This document shows positions 10,264 through 21,168 of a stretch of 64,000 nucleotides of DNA, piece after piece (within the stretch, counting starts at the first letter, position 1; each line of letters starts with the position of its first letter). Source of the stretch: Takakia lepidozioides. Its lineage: Eukaryota > Streptophyta > Takakiopsida > Takakiales > Takakiaceae. The translations under genes were made by a program, and so were the position numbers. A model generated the notes under the pieces. It saw only the letters and a program-made list of their open reading frames with translations, was not told where the DNA came from and ran no database searches. The stretch spans positions 5,952,001 through 6,016,000 of the forward strand of contig CM060733.1 of the NCBI GenBank assembly GCA_030704615.1, given 5' to 3'.

Positions 10264-13200
10264 ATGGGTTTTTGTTGCTGTTTCCAGGAGGATAAGCTTC
10301 AGAAGGCATCAGACGATGCACATGGGTATGCAAATGGAAATACAGTCCCCGGTATGCCTAATTCCGCTGTTTACCTACACGGCTAAGCATTGTCTCTGTT
10401 TTAAAAAGAAACTTGAAGCTAGTAATATCTCAGGCAAACTGATGGACTCGCCCGTCTCACTCAAAGCTGTAACTTGTGGCCAGATGACCGACTTCCAAGA
10501 CCTTTGAATTGACAGCCAACTTGTGTTCACATTCAAAGTCTTGTTGAGCCTGATTTCGAGGACCATATAGATTACTGATAATGGGAAAGAATCGAAGTTA
10601 GAGAATTATTTGCGCTCTACACTTCGGCTGGACTTTCTAATTAGACATTTAGACCTGAACATAAGGTGGGTTATGTGACTGAATTTGCTGTTGCACAAAC
10701 AGTTGCCATTCAAATGCCTGATTGGGTGCTCTGCTATGTGACACATGTTTCATCCTAAGTGGCAACAGTTAACTTGCAGCTGACAAGGTCTGATGAAGAT
10801 CCTCAATGCTATTGGACTCCTTGTCTAGACTGACTCAGGAGGGAAGGCTTCAGTAACTCGCAAATAGGTTAATGAACCAGTTGCACCTTGGATAGCAGTT
10901 CCTGGTTATATGTGAGTACCTCAACTATCCAAATCAGATTCAAGAGTGTAAAACCATTCCAGGTTGCAAAAATGACTTCAACGTGAGGTTGGATGGATTT
11001 CGTGCAGGAAATCCAGGAAATCTGAGGGTATCAGACACTACAGTAAAGACTGGTCATACAGCCAAGTTGCAACCAATTGCAGCACCACTAATATCCATTG
11101 AGGAGCTTAGGGAATCGACAGATAACTTCGGGCCAAAGGCGCTGATTGGTGAAGGTTCATATGGTAGGGTTTACCTTGCAAGATTACAAGATCATGTGGC
11201 TGCAATCAAGAAGTTGGATGCGAGCACTCAGCCAGATAATGAGTTCCTATCACAGGCATGAATTCTCTCACTTGCTTTCCAATGTGGTTCAATGATTATT
11301 CAAAGGCTTATGGCTATTCTGCCATCTGTGCCTTTGCAGGTCGCATTTGAACTTCTGATATGCAGATGTATACTTTCCTGAATCTGGAAGGGCTATCTAA
11401 CAACATATTTGGTGTAAATATGTGAGGAAGGGAAATAGGTGTAGGTAATGTAGGTAATGGTAGGTAATGTTCGTGGCCCTCTCTTAGTGTTGTGATGTAC
11501 AGCTGCTGAAAATCTTCCCTCATGCAGCCTCTCTGGTTTTTTAAGAGGTTTTGTAAAGACAGCTGAAAAACAAATCCATGACCTCTCCTTGAGCTGCCAT
11601 ATTTTTTTGTTTGTGATGTTTCCAGGTGTCAATGGTGTCAAGGCTGAAGCATGAGAACGTGGTAGAGCTGATTGGCTACTGTTTAGATGGGTCTTTGCGT
11701 GTGCTTGCCTATGAGTTTGCTACCATGGGATCTCTTCACGATATTCTACATGGTGAGATAGTCATGCAGTTGGAATATTTTGTAGTCGTTGTAACTGAGA
11801 TTTTGGAAACAAAGAGCATATAAGCTGTGAAGGTAGCAGGCATGCACCATCTCACATGAATTGCATATCACCATTGTAGGGGGCATTTGTTTTGTGAGAT
11901 TGTAATTGGGAAAGATTTTGTGTGAAGAAACCTATGTATTTTCATTCAGGCTCTCTTTTAGTCAGCTGGAAAATAATTGTCATGAATATTGTCGATTATA
12001 GATACGCAAACAGCATGTTCTTACTTTCCTTTCAAGCCTATTAACTGGCCCATTCAGGACATGACCTATTGTCTTTCAATATGAACAGTGGAGTTTGCAA
12101 CACAGGCAGCCTCCTCTCAGGTATGCATAATCTCTCTTGCTTTTCCTCATGACAGCTGGCATAAACGTGTATGTACAGGTAGGAAAGGTGTGAAGGGTGC
12201 ACAGCCTGGGCCTGTGCTCGACTGGATGCAACGTGTGAAAATTGCGGTTGGGGCAGCAAGGGGGCTTGAGTACCTGCACGAGAAGGCTCAGCCAGCCATT
12301 ACTCATCGAGACATCAAGTCCAGCAATGTTTTACTATTTGATGATTACACTTCCAAGATCGCAGATTTCAACCTATCAAATCAGGCCCCAGACATGGCTG
12401 CACGTCTGCACTCCACACGTGTTCTTGGCACTTTTGGTTACCATGCACCTGAGTAAGCTTTCCGTACTTCTATTCTCTTAATCAAACGTTGTCTTTTCCT
12501 AAGCTCAGGTATGTAAACCAGCTCCAGTGCACCAAAGCTCTGTTAAGAAGAATTAAACCAGGGGATGCTGCAGCTTGTCAATAAGGAGAATATTAGTGTT
12601 TTATTTTTATTTTTTGAATTGGAGGAATTCAAGCAAGTTGTTGAAAGTGGATGCTGTTGGGCCATATGGAGCACTATTTCAGTGCCCAAATTTTTACGAA
12701 GATAATCTTGACTACCTTGAAAAGGTAAAGTCCCTGTGCTGGTGGGCATGAATTGTGTTGTTATCTGTATTCAGTGTTCAAGCTGGAATGGAAAAGGGTG
12801 AGTTAAATGTCTTGAAGTTAAGGTGCAGCCTGCAGTGGTAATACATACCCAGTACTATCAAAGTCCAAGCTGGTACTGCATTGACGATCATAGGTTATCT
12901 GAGCAGGCTTCCATTCAATGCAGTTATGGTTGCTTAGACCCTCTAATTTTGGAGAATTCAAGTTTAGGGTCCAAACCCAAACCTTTTAGGTCAAAGTATG
13001 CGGCATCATCACAGTGCTCAAATTTGGGAGGGATGGCCTGGGTTGGTTACCTTGGAAAGATAGATTGTCCTTGGAATGTGGTGGTTAGAAAGCTGCAATA
13101 CGTGAATACTACAGTAATTTTTGGTGTTCAAACTTGTTGTAGCTGTTTGCTAATGTCCGACCTGGAATTTGAAAGGAATAAGCTCAAAGTCTTGCTTTTA

Positions 13201-14704
13201 AGGTGTAGCCTGCAGTGATGATCCACACTAAGTACCATCAAAGTCCAAGCTGGTATTGCGTTGACGATGACAACTATCTGAGCAGGCTTCCTGTCACATA
13301 AAGGCTGTTTCTTTGGTTTTCTAACTGGAGATAGCAGAGAATGGATTTCCTGCAATTGGTTGGCCACTTAGAAGTTGCTTTCAGGCCTTGATGTCAGTTT
13401 GAAGTAGAACAGCTATACCCTGGTTATCAGACCTTGTTGTAGAGGAAGAGTAACGAAGTTGCCGAAGGTTTGCTCTTTGGGTTGCTATGCACAAGGGCTT
13501 GCCTACAGGGTGAGCTGGTCACACCTATTGGTGCCTGTGCACGGCATCTGTATCTGTTACCAGATATTTTATGAATGTACTCAGAAACTGGAATGTTGTT
13601 TAGTAGGGATGAGCCATCTCCCTCCACCACTGATCCTACAGTCCTTGACTTGGAAACATTCCAGTGTTCCCAGGATTGAGTTGTATTTGAAAATGTATTT
13701 CTGCTTGCAAGTTTTAACGAGGATGCGTACAGCATGCAGTGAGGATATATGCACCTTATAGGTTGAAATGTGTTTACTACATTGTATTGACTAGACGTGA
13801 CAAGTGGGGAACAAGAATGATGAGATGCACTGGGCACTGAGGACGCAAGCACACCGCTTTGTCCATGATGCTTCTGGGCGTAGAAAACCCCTTTCTGACT
13901 TATCTCCTCACAATTGTGTGTTTTCAGGTTGAGGTAATGGTTTTTATGAGGTTTGACAAATGCGTGTGATGTTATGCTGGATATCAGGTATGCGATGACA
14001 GGACAATTGACGCAGAAAAGTGATGTTTATAGCTTTGGAGTGGTTCTCCTGGAGCTTCTAACTGGTCGGAAACCTGTGGACCACACCATGCCTCGTGGGC
14101 AGCAAAGTCTTGTGACCTGGGTAAGTGGAATTCTGCTTCAAATGGATGTATCTGTGTCTTGGCCAAGTCATGCATGCCATTGTTGGCGGCCTGCTGTTGT
14201 TTAATATGGTCTTTGGGCAGATTTAGTGTAGTGACACGTCAAAACATTTGTTCTGGCCATATCCATGGAGCATTGCAACCTTGTGTAGAATTAGGCGAAA
14301 ATCAAAGGCTGGTGGTTGTCTAACTTTCTGTATTTATTACTCTTCAGGCAACACCAAGGTTGAGCGAGGACAAAGTAAAGCAATGCGTTGATCCCAAGCT
14401 GAAGGGTGACTATCCTCCGAAGGCAGTTGCCAAGGTTGGTTTTTGTGTCAACCTTTTGAGTTGCATTCTTCGTGCAAGAGATTACATAGTAGATGGTCTC
14501 TTCAGCAACTGGCTGGCTTATGGCAGCCCCTATCTCCGTATTTACCGATGCAAGTTTGGGTTGCAATGGCAGATGGCAGCAGTTGCAGCACTCTGTGTGC
14601 AGTACGAAGCGGACTTTCGCCCCAACATGAGTATCGTGGTGAAAGCCCTGCAACCGCTTCTAACCTCAAGGCCTGCACCACAAGCAGGACCATCGGCAGA
14701 GTAA
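10264..14704 (+). CDS. PTI1-like: Pti1-like receptor-like cytoplasmic Ser/Thr kinase, 7 exons
   Basis: Exons 10264-10351, 11008-11255, 11626-11752, 12179-12452, 13988-14120, 14348-14434 and 14573-14704 join in phase and give 362 aa, the usual Pti1 length. The start MGFCCCF offers Gly2 for myristoylation and cysteines for palmitoylation, which is why ATG 10264 is preferred over the in-frame GTAC-ATG-type start at 10156. Kinase motifs in order: P-loop [11 protein letters not shown], lysine in AAIKKLD, catalytic loop [11 protein letters not shown] where most kinases have DFG, activation segment [19 protein letters not shown], and [20 protein letters not shown]. The end is [25 protein letters not shown]. 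Pti1 kinases act at the plasma membrane downstream of receptor and AGC kinases in stress and immune signalling; that is family knowledge. DFN/DFD is, as I recall, typical of this subfamily. The intron after exon 2 appears to begin with GC. Confidence 0.92.
12780..13292 (+). repeat. Direct duplication inside Pti1 intron 4
   Basis: Two copies of about 135 bp lie at 12780-12914 and 13159-13292. They share blocks such as AGCCTGCAGTG, ATCAAAGTCCAAGCTGGTA and ATCTGAGCAGGCTTCC in the same order, with substitutions. The start-to-start spacing is about 379 bp. The copies lie wholly within the 1.5-kb intron between the APE exon and the YAMTGQ exon. Confidence 0.8.
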
Positions 14705-15382
14705 CAAGTCTGTGTGATGTTATTAGATTCTTGATTTTGTGCTTGCATGGAGTCCAAAAACCTTGGGTACCTAGTCTGTGTTTGGCATTGAGGGTTTTAT
14801 AATAAGGGGTGGTTTGCAAATGGCTTGAGGTCAGTGCTCAAACCACATCTGCACACAGACCTGCTGCTTTTTGCCTTGCAATTGGCGAGTTTGGAAATGT
14901 TAATTTAAAGTTGTGGGTCTGCCCACATGAGTAAGCAGAGGGGGTCTTAGAGGAAGTTGGAAGCTGGTTTGAACTGTACTTAATGGTGGGATGATATGAG
15001 TGGAAGGGCTTGGTGTTTGACATGCGCCAAGTATCTTTGGATAGGCCAGGCTTTGTTCATCTCTGAACAGTGGCAATGCATGCCTGTTGATGACTGCATG
15101 TATACCAGTTTGGGAGGCCAAGATTATTTATTGTTCTGGCTGCACCATGATTGTATAAAGAGGTTTCTGATTACGAAGTCTGCTCTTTGCCTGCCTGAGC
15201 ATCTCTCTCAGTTTTGTGGGGGTGTGCCCACAGATGTGAATTTGCAGGCATGCAGTCTAGTCACAAGACTGTGCATTGTGAAACTTGTCAAAGGTTACTG
15301 TAGATATGCTTGTGAGGATTACGGAATAGTGAGTGCCTAGGAGCACTGAAATTGGACGGGGTAGCAGTACCCCTCTTTCGCA

Positions 15383-15505
15383 CTTGAGCAGGCAGCCCAG
15401 TTGGTGGGAATTTGTGCCTTGCCTGTGCATAACCAGGGCGATCCTGGGTTCAATCCTTAATGATCGTCCTTCTACTGTCCATTGTCCCCTCAAGTGTGTT
15501 GAGCA
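15383..15505 (+). repeat. tRNA-derived SINE, family 2, copy 1
   Basis: A box-A-like AGCCCAGTTGGTGGG is followed by TTGTGCCTTGCCTGTGCATAA and a box B in GATCCTGGGTTCAATCC. The same string, slightly diverged, occurs inverted at 24722-24815. It therefore belongs to an interspersed SINE family and is not a tRNA gene. Confidence 0.7.
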
Positions 15506-15858
15506 GTAGGCTCACTTGTTAAATCACATTGGTTGTTTCACTTCATAGGAGGTGGCAATTGTGTGTGGCTGTCAGTCACATTTGTAGTCTTTAAGCAATC
15601 CCATTTTCCAGGTGGCTTCAATCTGGGAGCCAGAATTTTGGCGAAAGTAATTTGGTCCACTGAGGAGCAATGGACACGGTAACCTGTGCAAGGAGATGGA
15701 TGACAAGCTGCTAGTGGCTCATACCTCATACTGGCTGCAGATGGATGAAGGGTGAATGGATATGTAAAATGCTGCTCTTCAAAAAGCCCTTGTGCGCCGC
15801 AGTTATGGACTTGCCCTTCCACTAAAAACCATGTATGGGCCTTTAGGTGAGGTAATAC

Positions 15859-16989
15859 CAGTGTCGGACTGGTATATAGGTCCAACCCGGGTATCAATAC
15901 TGATATCAACCCGGGTAAGTAAGGCCATACCCGGCTGGTAGGTAGGTTGGCCAATACCCGGGCTAAAGGCAAATATGTACCACACTCCATATTGCTGTAT
16001 ATATCATACTTGTATGGTATGGCGATGGACGATATTGCTATTGATACCAGTATTGTTGCTATGTGAGCCTCGAAAGGGGCAATAGGTGTATGTGTGGAGT
16101 TTGGGCAAGCGAATTCATAGGCATTTATGGCATTTATGGCATCTGTTTGATACTCAATGTACAATGTGCAAAAATATAGGTATGATATGGTATATTTTTG
16201 CAATGACGCATTTTTCCATGTGTGCATTGTGCTGTAATTGTGATCCATTGCGAAGGTCAATTCTTTTTTTCAGGTTATTGAATATTTCTTGAATATACTG
16301 AATATTTCATATACCTACCCGGGCAATATTCCTATTCCCCCATATGAGATGGAAAAGAAGAAATATTGATACTCTATTGATATAAGTCATGAAACAACAA
16401 CAAAATCTTACGGTCCAATTATCTTACAGATACCTATGATATGAAATAGTTCTTTAAGAGAACGGCCTTCTTCTTTTGTGGTCAGACCAGTGTTGGACTG
16501 GTATCAAGTTTTTTACATTCCAGTCTGGTCCTGGTACCAGGCGTATCACAAAGTTTTCATACCAGTCCGGTCTATATAATGGTGGATGTATATTTGTCCA
16601 AATATTGGTATGAGTATGAGTATCATGACCACAATACCAGCTGGTATGAGGTATCAACTCTGGTATCATCCTTTATGTGTATTGTATTTATTTTCACTTG
16701 ATATTTGCTATTTGATAAACTTGTAATTCAAGATGGCTTTAGAAGTAAATATACATAAATACAAATGTATAGACAAATATACACGTAAATTAATATGGTA
16801 CACATACCAGAGTAAATGAGGTAGACGGGGGAGTACTGGTATTGTGGCTGGTATGAAAAAACTGATACCAGCCTGGTCTGGTATATGACCAAGTATTCTC
16901 CCAAACGATACCAGACTGGTCTGGTATCTAATACCAGTGCATAGACCAGTACTTTATACCAGTCCTTCATCTATATACCAGTCCAACAC
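15859..16989. mobile_element. Nested hAT-like element remnants with ACTGGTAT subterminal repeats
   Basis: The left end reads CAGTGTCGGACTGGTATATA (15859). The right end is its inverse, TATATACCAGTCCAACAC, finishing near 16989. A second left-type end, CAGTGTTGGACTGGTATC, starts at 16488. Between them many copies of ACTGGTAT and ATACCAGT occur in both orientations, plus ACCCGGGTA motifs near the left side. CAGTGTTGG termini with dense subterminal motifs are the pattern seen in the complete hAT at 26016. No transposase is left; frames in this block are low-complexity products of the repeats. No convincing 8-bp target duplication was found, so the exact ends are tentative. Confidence 0.6.
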
Positions 16990-17243
16990 AAGTCAAAAAC
17001 AAAATGGTGTAAGCTTAAAGATACCCAGCAGTGGAGTGTACAAAAAATGTTTTTGGGCTATGAGACATAATCCGACATCTAACTGCAACTGTACTCTCTT
17101 GTATACACATATTGTTGGAAATTCTGGAAGGCTTTTGGTTGTCAATGTGTCTATCTAATCATCCTTGTGGCCTGTCGTTCTATAAGGGTTATGAAAAACA
17201 AAACACTTTGTTGTGTGATGAACATCAATATATGAAGCGAGAC

Positions 17244-17462
17244 GTTTGTTTGTTTTGTTTTGTAGCGTTGAGATGTCCCAAACCGCATGGCCCTAGCCCT
17301 GGTGCTTGGTACCGTTGGAAAGCCCTCAACAAGGAGGGGTGCACCGGCTTGGTCCCATGATTTTTGGACATGCGGTGTGGGAGATACAGAATTCCAAGTA
17401 CTTTTGGTCGCTGGAAATTCACAAAAAATAGCAAAAATGACAAAGTGGACATTCCTGGGACA
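17244..17462 (+). repeat. Dispersed repeat, copy A (second copy at 57413)
   Basis: This stretch, from GTTTGTTTGTTTTGTTTTG through GAGATGTCCCAAA, CTTGGTACCG and GGAAAGCCCTCA to AAGTACTTTTGGTCG, recurs at 57413-57597 in the same orientation with about 80% similarity by eye. Both copies are followed by the CACTTGG / TTCTTCACACATGGGCC repeat family. They are probably pieces of one transposon family of unknown class. Confidence 0.75.
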
Positions 17463-17547
17463 ATGGTTGGAGCCTCGAGGGGAGAGATATCAAGGGAAAG
17501 GTCTCCGGTCTGGTTGTAGGTTCTCTGAAAAAACAAAATGATCAGAT

Positions 17548-17865
17548 ATGGGATTGCACTTGGACTTAATTGACATTGGACACTTGGGCCAGTACATGGG
17601 AGATGCACTTGGATACATGAATAGAAGATTGCACTTGGGCTTAGATTTCAATTCTTCACACATGGGCCAACGGCATAGGCTACACTACAGGTCGCACTTG
17701 GCCTCGACATAGGAGACCCACTTGGATATATAAGAAATTGCACTTGGGCTTAGATTTCAATTCTTCACACATGGGCCTTGGCATAGGAGACGCTACTTGA
17801 ATACACAGGGGATTGCATTTGGACTTAGATTTCAATTCTTAACACATAGGCCAATGGCGTAGGCT
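17548..17865 (+). repeat. Tandem array with the motif GCACTTGG...TTCACACATGGGCC
   Basis: Units beginning ATTGCACTTGGGCTTAGATT repeat at about 17551, 17628, 17737 and 17812, a spacing of 75-110 bp, with internal AATTCTTCACACATGGGCC blocks. The units diverge by substitution and small indels. A related unit lies at 57890-57985, after copy B of the dispersed repeat. Confidence 0.75.
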
Positions 17866-18345
17866 ACCCTAGGCCTAGATCTCCCAAAGAGGAGGGTCTC
17901 TAGATACAACCTCATACTCCAGTGCCCCCTGCAATGGTATCAAACAACATGGCGTCATTGCACAGTCATGATGGGCAGACTCAGCAGACTGACACTCAAC
18001 AGACCGAGCACTCAGCTGACTCAGCAGACTCAATCTTCAAACCCAGTCCACTGGACAGATACAAAGGTCAACTTAATCGCTCAGAGTCAAGAAGACACTG
18101 CGGAACCAGACTCTGACTCAGGAGACTCAGTCTCAGCAGACTCGGAAGAGTTCTTACTCGTCCCCAATTGGCACCAAAATGAAATTGCACTCTTTCAAGT
18201 CCTTGCCCAGTCGTTCAGTGCTGAGGTAACCTTTGAAGACCTCCAGAAGGCTTTCATGTTGCCCCGCCCCCAATAACTTCAACACCGTCCACGTCGACGT
18301 TGGAAGAACAGCAATAGTCTTAGTGCACTACAACAGATCGTGGTA
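17866..18345. other. Unassigned stretch with GACTCAG-rich low complexity
   Basis: An open frame at 17968-18276 encodes a Ser/Gln/Asp-rich peptide with repeated GACTCAGCAGACTC-like DNA, then EVTFEDLQKAFMLPRP. It has no domain I recognise. It could be a fragment of a retroelement gag region, but nothing else of such an element is visible. Confidence 0.25.
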
Positions 18346-18619
18346 TATATGATTGTATGTATGACTATCCCGTAGTCATAAACGGTACATATGACTGCAA
18401 TGACTTTAAGTCGTGCAAACCAAGTGAATACAATGAGTACAGTATGGTCGGTCATGGATGACTGCAGTCAGATGAACCAAGTGATACATCTCACTGTCAT
18501 GTGGCAGTCATATGTACTTCTACCATACATGACTTAGTGTGCTGCTGCAAACTGTACACGTGTCTATTTTTAATAAGTCCAGGAGGTTTTGTGGATGTGC
18601 GCCATATGGCGTCTCCCGA

Positions 18620-18830
18620 AACTGCCACGTGGCATATCCATGAGGAGGATCTGCAGTCATCATCCTGACTTCAACCATGCTAATATCTGGACACGTGGCA
18701 TATAATGAGAGGTCTTACAGTCATTGTCCTGACTACAATATGTGGACACGTGGCATATATTGAGGAGGTCTTGCAGTCATGATCCTGACTATGACATGCT
18801 GATATGTGGACACGTGGTGTCATATGATGG
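18620..18830 (+). repeat. Minisatellite carrying G-box/ABRE cores
   Basis: Four units of about 55-66 bp carry CACGTGG at 18626, 18692, 18747 and 18811. The unit framework is GGACACGTGGCATAT, TGAGGAGGTCTTGCAGTCAT, then TCCTGACT. CACGTGGC is the core bound by bZIP factors in ABA-responsive plant promoters; here it repeats as part of the array. No recognised gene lies nearby. Confidence 0.8.
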
Positions 18831-19121
18831 GTTGTTTTGAACTTTTTAAATGAATTGGACTGTCAGAACCACGACTATGCTTATCTCGTTAGGGTTAGTA
18901 GAGGTTAGGGTTAGTATTATTCAATACTAAACAAAGAGAAGAACAAAGGAAAGAACAAATAGACAAAAAATGACTCTGCAAATGATTGCTTTATTCACAA
19001 GCAAGAATTACATGAAAGAACAAAGTCAGCAAGTGCAAAGGACAAAACATAGGCACTTAAAGACAGCGGTAGATATAAGAGCTTCTCTTAAACTGCTGCC
19101 AGTCAAATTTACAATATAGCA

Positions 19122-19693
19122 TCAGAGTCCCAAAATCTGGCTCCTCAAACAATAGTATGACAAACTGCAAAGGACACTACATATACACTGAAGATAGCAA
19201 CAGATGTAAAATGCGTATGTCTTTCTACATTTGCTACTGTTCCAGCACAACAACAAATCAACATGATAGGGTGCACCCACATTTTGCATGTACATGTCCA
19301 CGAGGGTGTTGTTCAGAATGACATTTAGTAAAATTCCAGCTCTAACAATGTTGCCATGGACTTCAGTGCCATTTTCCAGAGCTGCCAGGCTTGCACATGC
19401 AGTGCAAATGCACAAAAATGTGATGTAGTCGGGCTTCACCCCTTCCCCCATCATTTGACCATAGGTCTCCAAAGCCTCCATACCACGTCCATGTTGTGCA
19501 TACCCTGCAAGCATCGCGACACCACATCTCGTTCAGCCATAGTGTTGAAAACTCCCTTTGCATCCTTAATGCACCCACATTTAGCATACATGTCCACCAG
19601 GGCAGTGTTCAGAATGACATCTGGTACAATTCCAGCTTTGACGATGTCACCATGAATTCTTTCTGGCCCTCTTGGATGAATCTGGACCCACAC
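19122..19693 (-). pseudogene. Decayed PPR gene fragment, copy A
   Basis: Minus-strand PPR text reads IVKAGIVPDVILNTALVDMY, AKCGCIKDAKGVFNTMAERD, then after a frame change MLAGYAQHGRGMEALETYGQ, GVKPDYITFLCICTACASLA, and ILLNVILNNTLVDMY. These are P-L-S type repeats. At least one frameshift separates the first and second blocks, and no start, E or DYW domain is present. A related, more decayed copy lies at about 20516-20900. Confidence 0.8.
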
Positions 19694-20509
19694 TCTATCC
19701 CTGCTCCTTCAGCTATCCATGCCTATGCACAAATCATGCATACAACCTTGTCTTGCTGCTAGCAGCTGACGATGACAGCCTAGATTTCATATTCTACGAA
19801 ACACCCAACTCAACTTATGACACTTACTCCTATACTCAATTGCATCTGCTACTCTCTATAATCAAACATACATTCATCTTCTTGCCTTGATTGTCCCACC
19901 ATTGACTGGGTAGGAAAAGTATGCATTCCACAGCTTCTCCTCATCTCTGTTACCTATTTTTCGATACTTTCTTGTTGTCACATTGGCAGTATCATGTCAA
20001 AGTCACTCTAAACTATCAAAGGTTCACTCAACTAGCTAGCTTGCAGAATTCAACATGAAAACTTAGGGTCGATTCTGATAAGAAGGAAAAACAAGGTGAA
20101 ATGTGTTGAAGAAGGTGCCTTCATTAGCAGTGTCTGATTTTATCAATTCTGTCGCTGCTGCTGCAGCTTCCAGTTGACCATCTACCCATGCAAGTTGCTA
20201 GTAGCTATTGATCCATAGGGAATCGTAGGTAATCTGGAGCTTGAAGTCTGGCCCTCTTCGATGAAACTGGACCCACACTCTATCCCTGCTCCTTCAGCTA
20301 TCCATGCCTCTGCCCAAATCTTGCATTCACCCTTGCTTTGCTGCTAGCAGCTGACATGGAAGTCTTATTTTTCTAGGAAACACCCAACTCAACTTATCAC
20401 ACTAGCTAGTTCTTATGCTCAATTGCATCTTCTACTCTTTGTAATCCAACAGGCATTCACTTTTTTGCCTTGATTGTCCCACCATTGACTGGGGTCAGAA
20501 AAGTATTCA
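19660..20509. repeat. Direct repeat pair flanking the PPR fragments
   Basis: The segments 19660-19921 and 20247-20509 match in order. Shared blocks include CTGGCCCTCTT, GACCCACACTCTATCCCTGC, TTGCTGCTAGCAGCTGAC, GAAACACCCAACTCAACTTAT and TTGATTGTCCCACCATTGAC. Each is beside a PPR fragment, so one unit (PPR piece plus flank) was probably duplicated in tandem and then decayed. Confidence 0.8.
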
Positions 20510-20515
20510 CTACAA

Positions 20516-20900
20516 TAGAACGCTCCCAGGCGTGCACACGCATTGCAAACACACACAAATATGATGCGGTTGGGCTTCCCCTTCGCGCAACATTTGCTCA
20601 TAGGTCTCCAAAGCATTCCTACCAACCCATGCTTGGTAAATCCTGCCAACATTATATTCCACATGATCAAAGATCGTTGAGGGATTCTGTTGAACACTTG
20701 GTGAGCATAGATGTACACCAGGGGAATGTTCAGAATGATATCTGGTACAATCTAGCTTTGATAATGTCACCATGAACCTCTTTGACCATTCGCAGGGCTC
20801 CTAGACTCGCATATGCACATAAACACAAATGAGCATGACCTGGTCTGGCTTCATCCCTTCCCACATCATTTGCTCTTAGGTTTCCAAAGCCTTAATCCCA
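20516..20900 (-). pseudogene. Decayed PPR gene fragment, copy B
   Basis: Minus-strand traces include EVHGDIIKA, NALETYEQMLREG and a short CVCNACARLG block in different frames with many stops. The order matches copy A at 19122-19693. It is non-functional. Confidence 0.6.
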
Positions 20901-21012
20901 TACCCGTGGGGTGCATTTGGCTCGACTTAATATGAGTGATGTTTTCATGTGCAAATTTGTGAGTTTGAGAGAGCTTGTGTGCTTGTATCATTCATTTCTT
21001 TATCATTGTGAT

Positions 21013-21168
21013 GGACTAGTGGCTGCACTAGTGGTTGTTAGTGGCAGCCTAGTGGTTGGACTAGTGATAGCCTAGTGGTGGACTAGTGGCTACACTAGTG
21101 GTGGCTAGTGGTTGTCTAGTGACAGCCTAGTGGTGCACTAGTGGTGGACTAGTGATAGACTAGTGTTT
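21013..21168. repeat. Short-unit array of ACTAGTGG
   Basis: ACTAGTGG, CCTAGTGG and ACTAGTGATAG variants recur about every 10-20 bp, including many palindromic ACTAGT sites. The units are irregular in length. No coding or structural RNA signal is seen. Confidence 0.8.

Noticed and set aside
15538-16260. Minus-strand open frame of 240 codons
   Set aside because: Its sequence is a by-product of the ACTGGTAT/ACCCGGGTA repeats of the hAT-like remnant; no domain is visible.
17934-17955. TGGTATCAAAC as a second Copia primer binding site
   Set aside because: Only the first 8 bases match, there is no LTR-like sequence before it, and it reads through in a plain frame.
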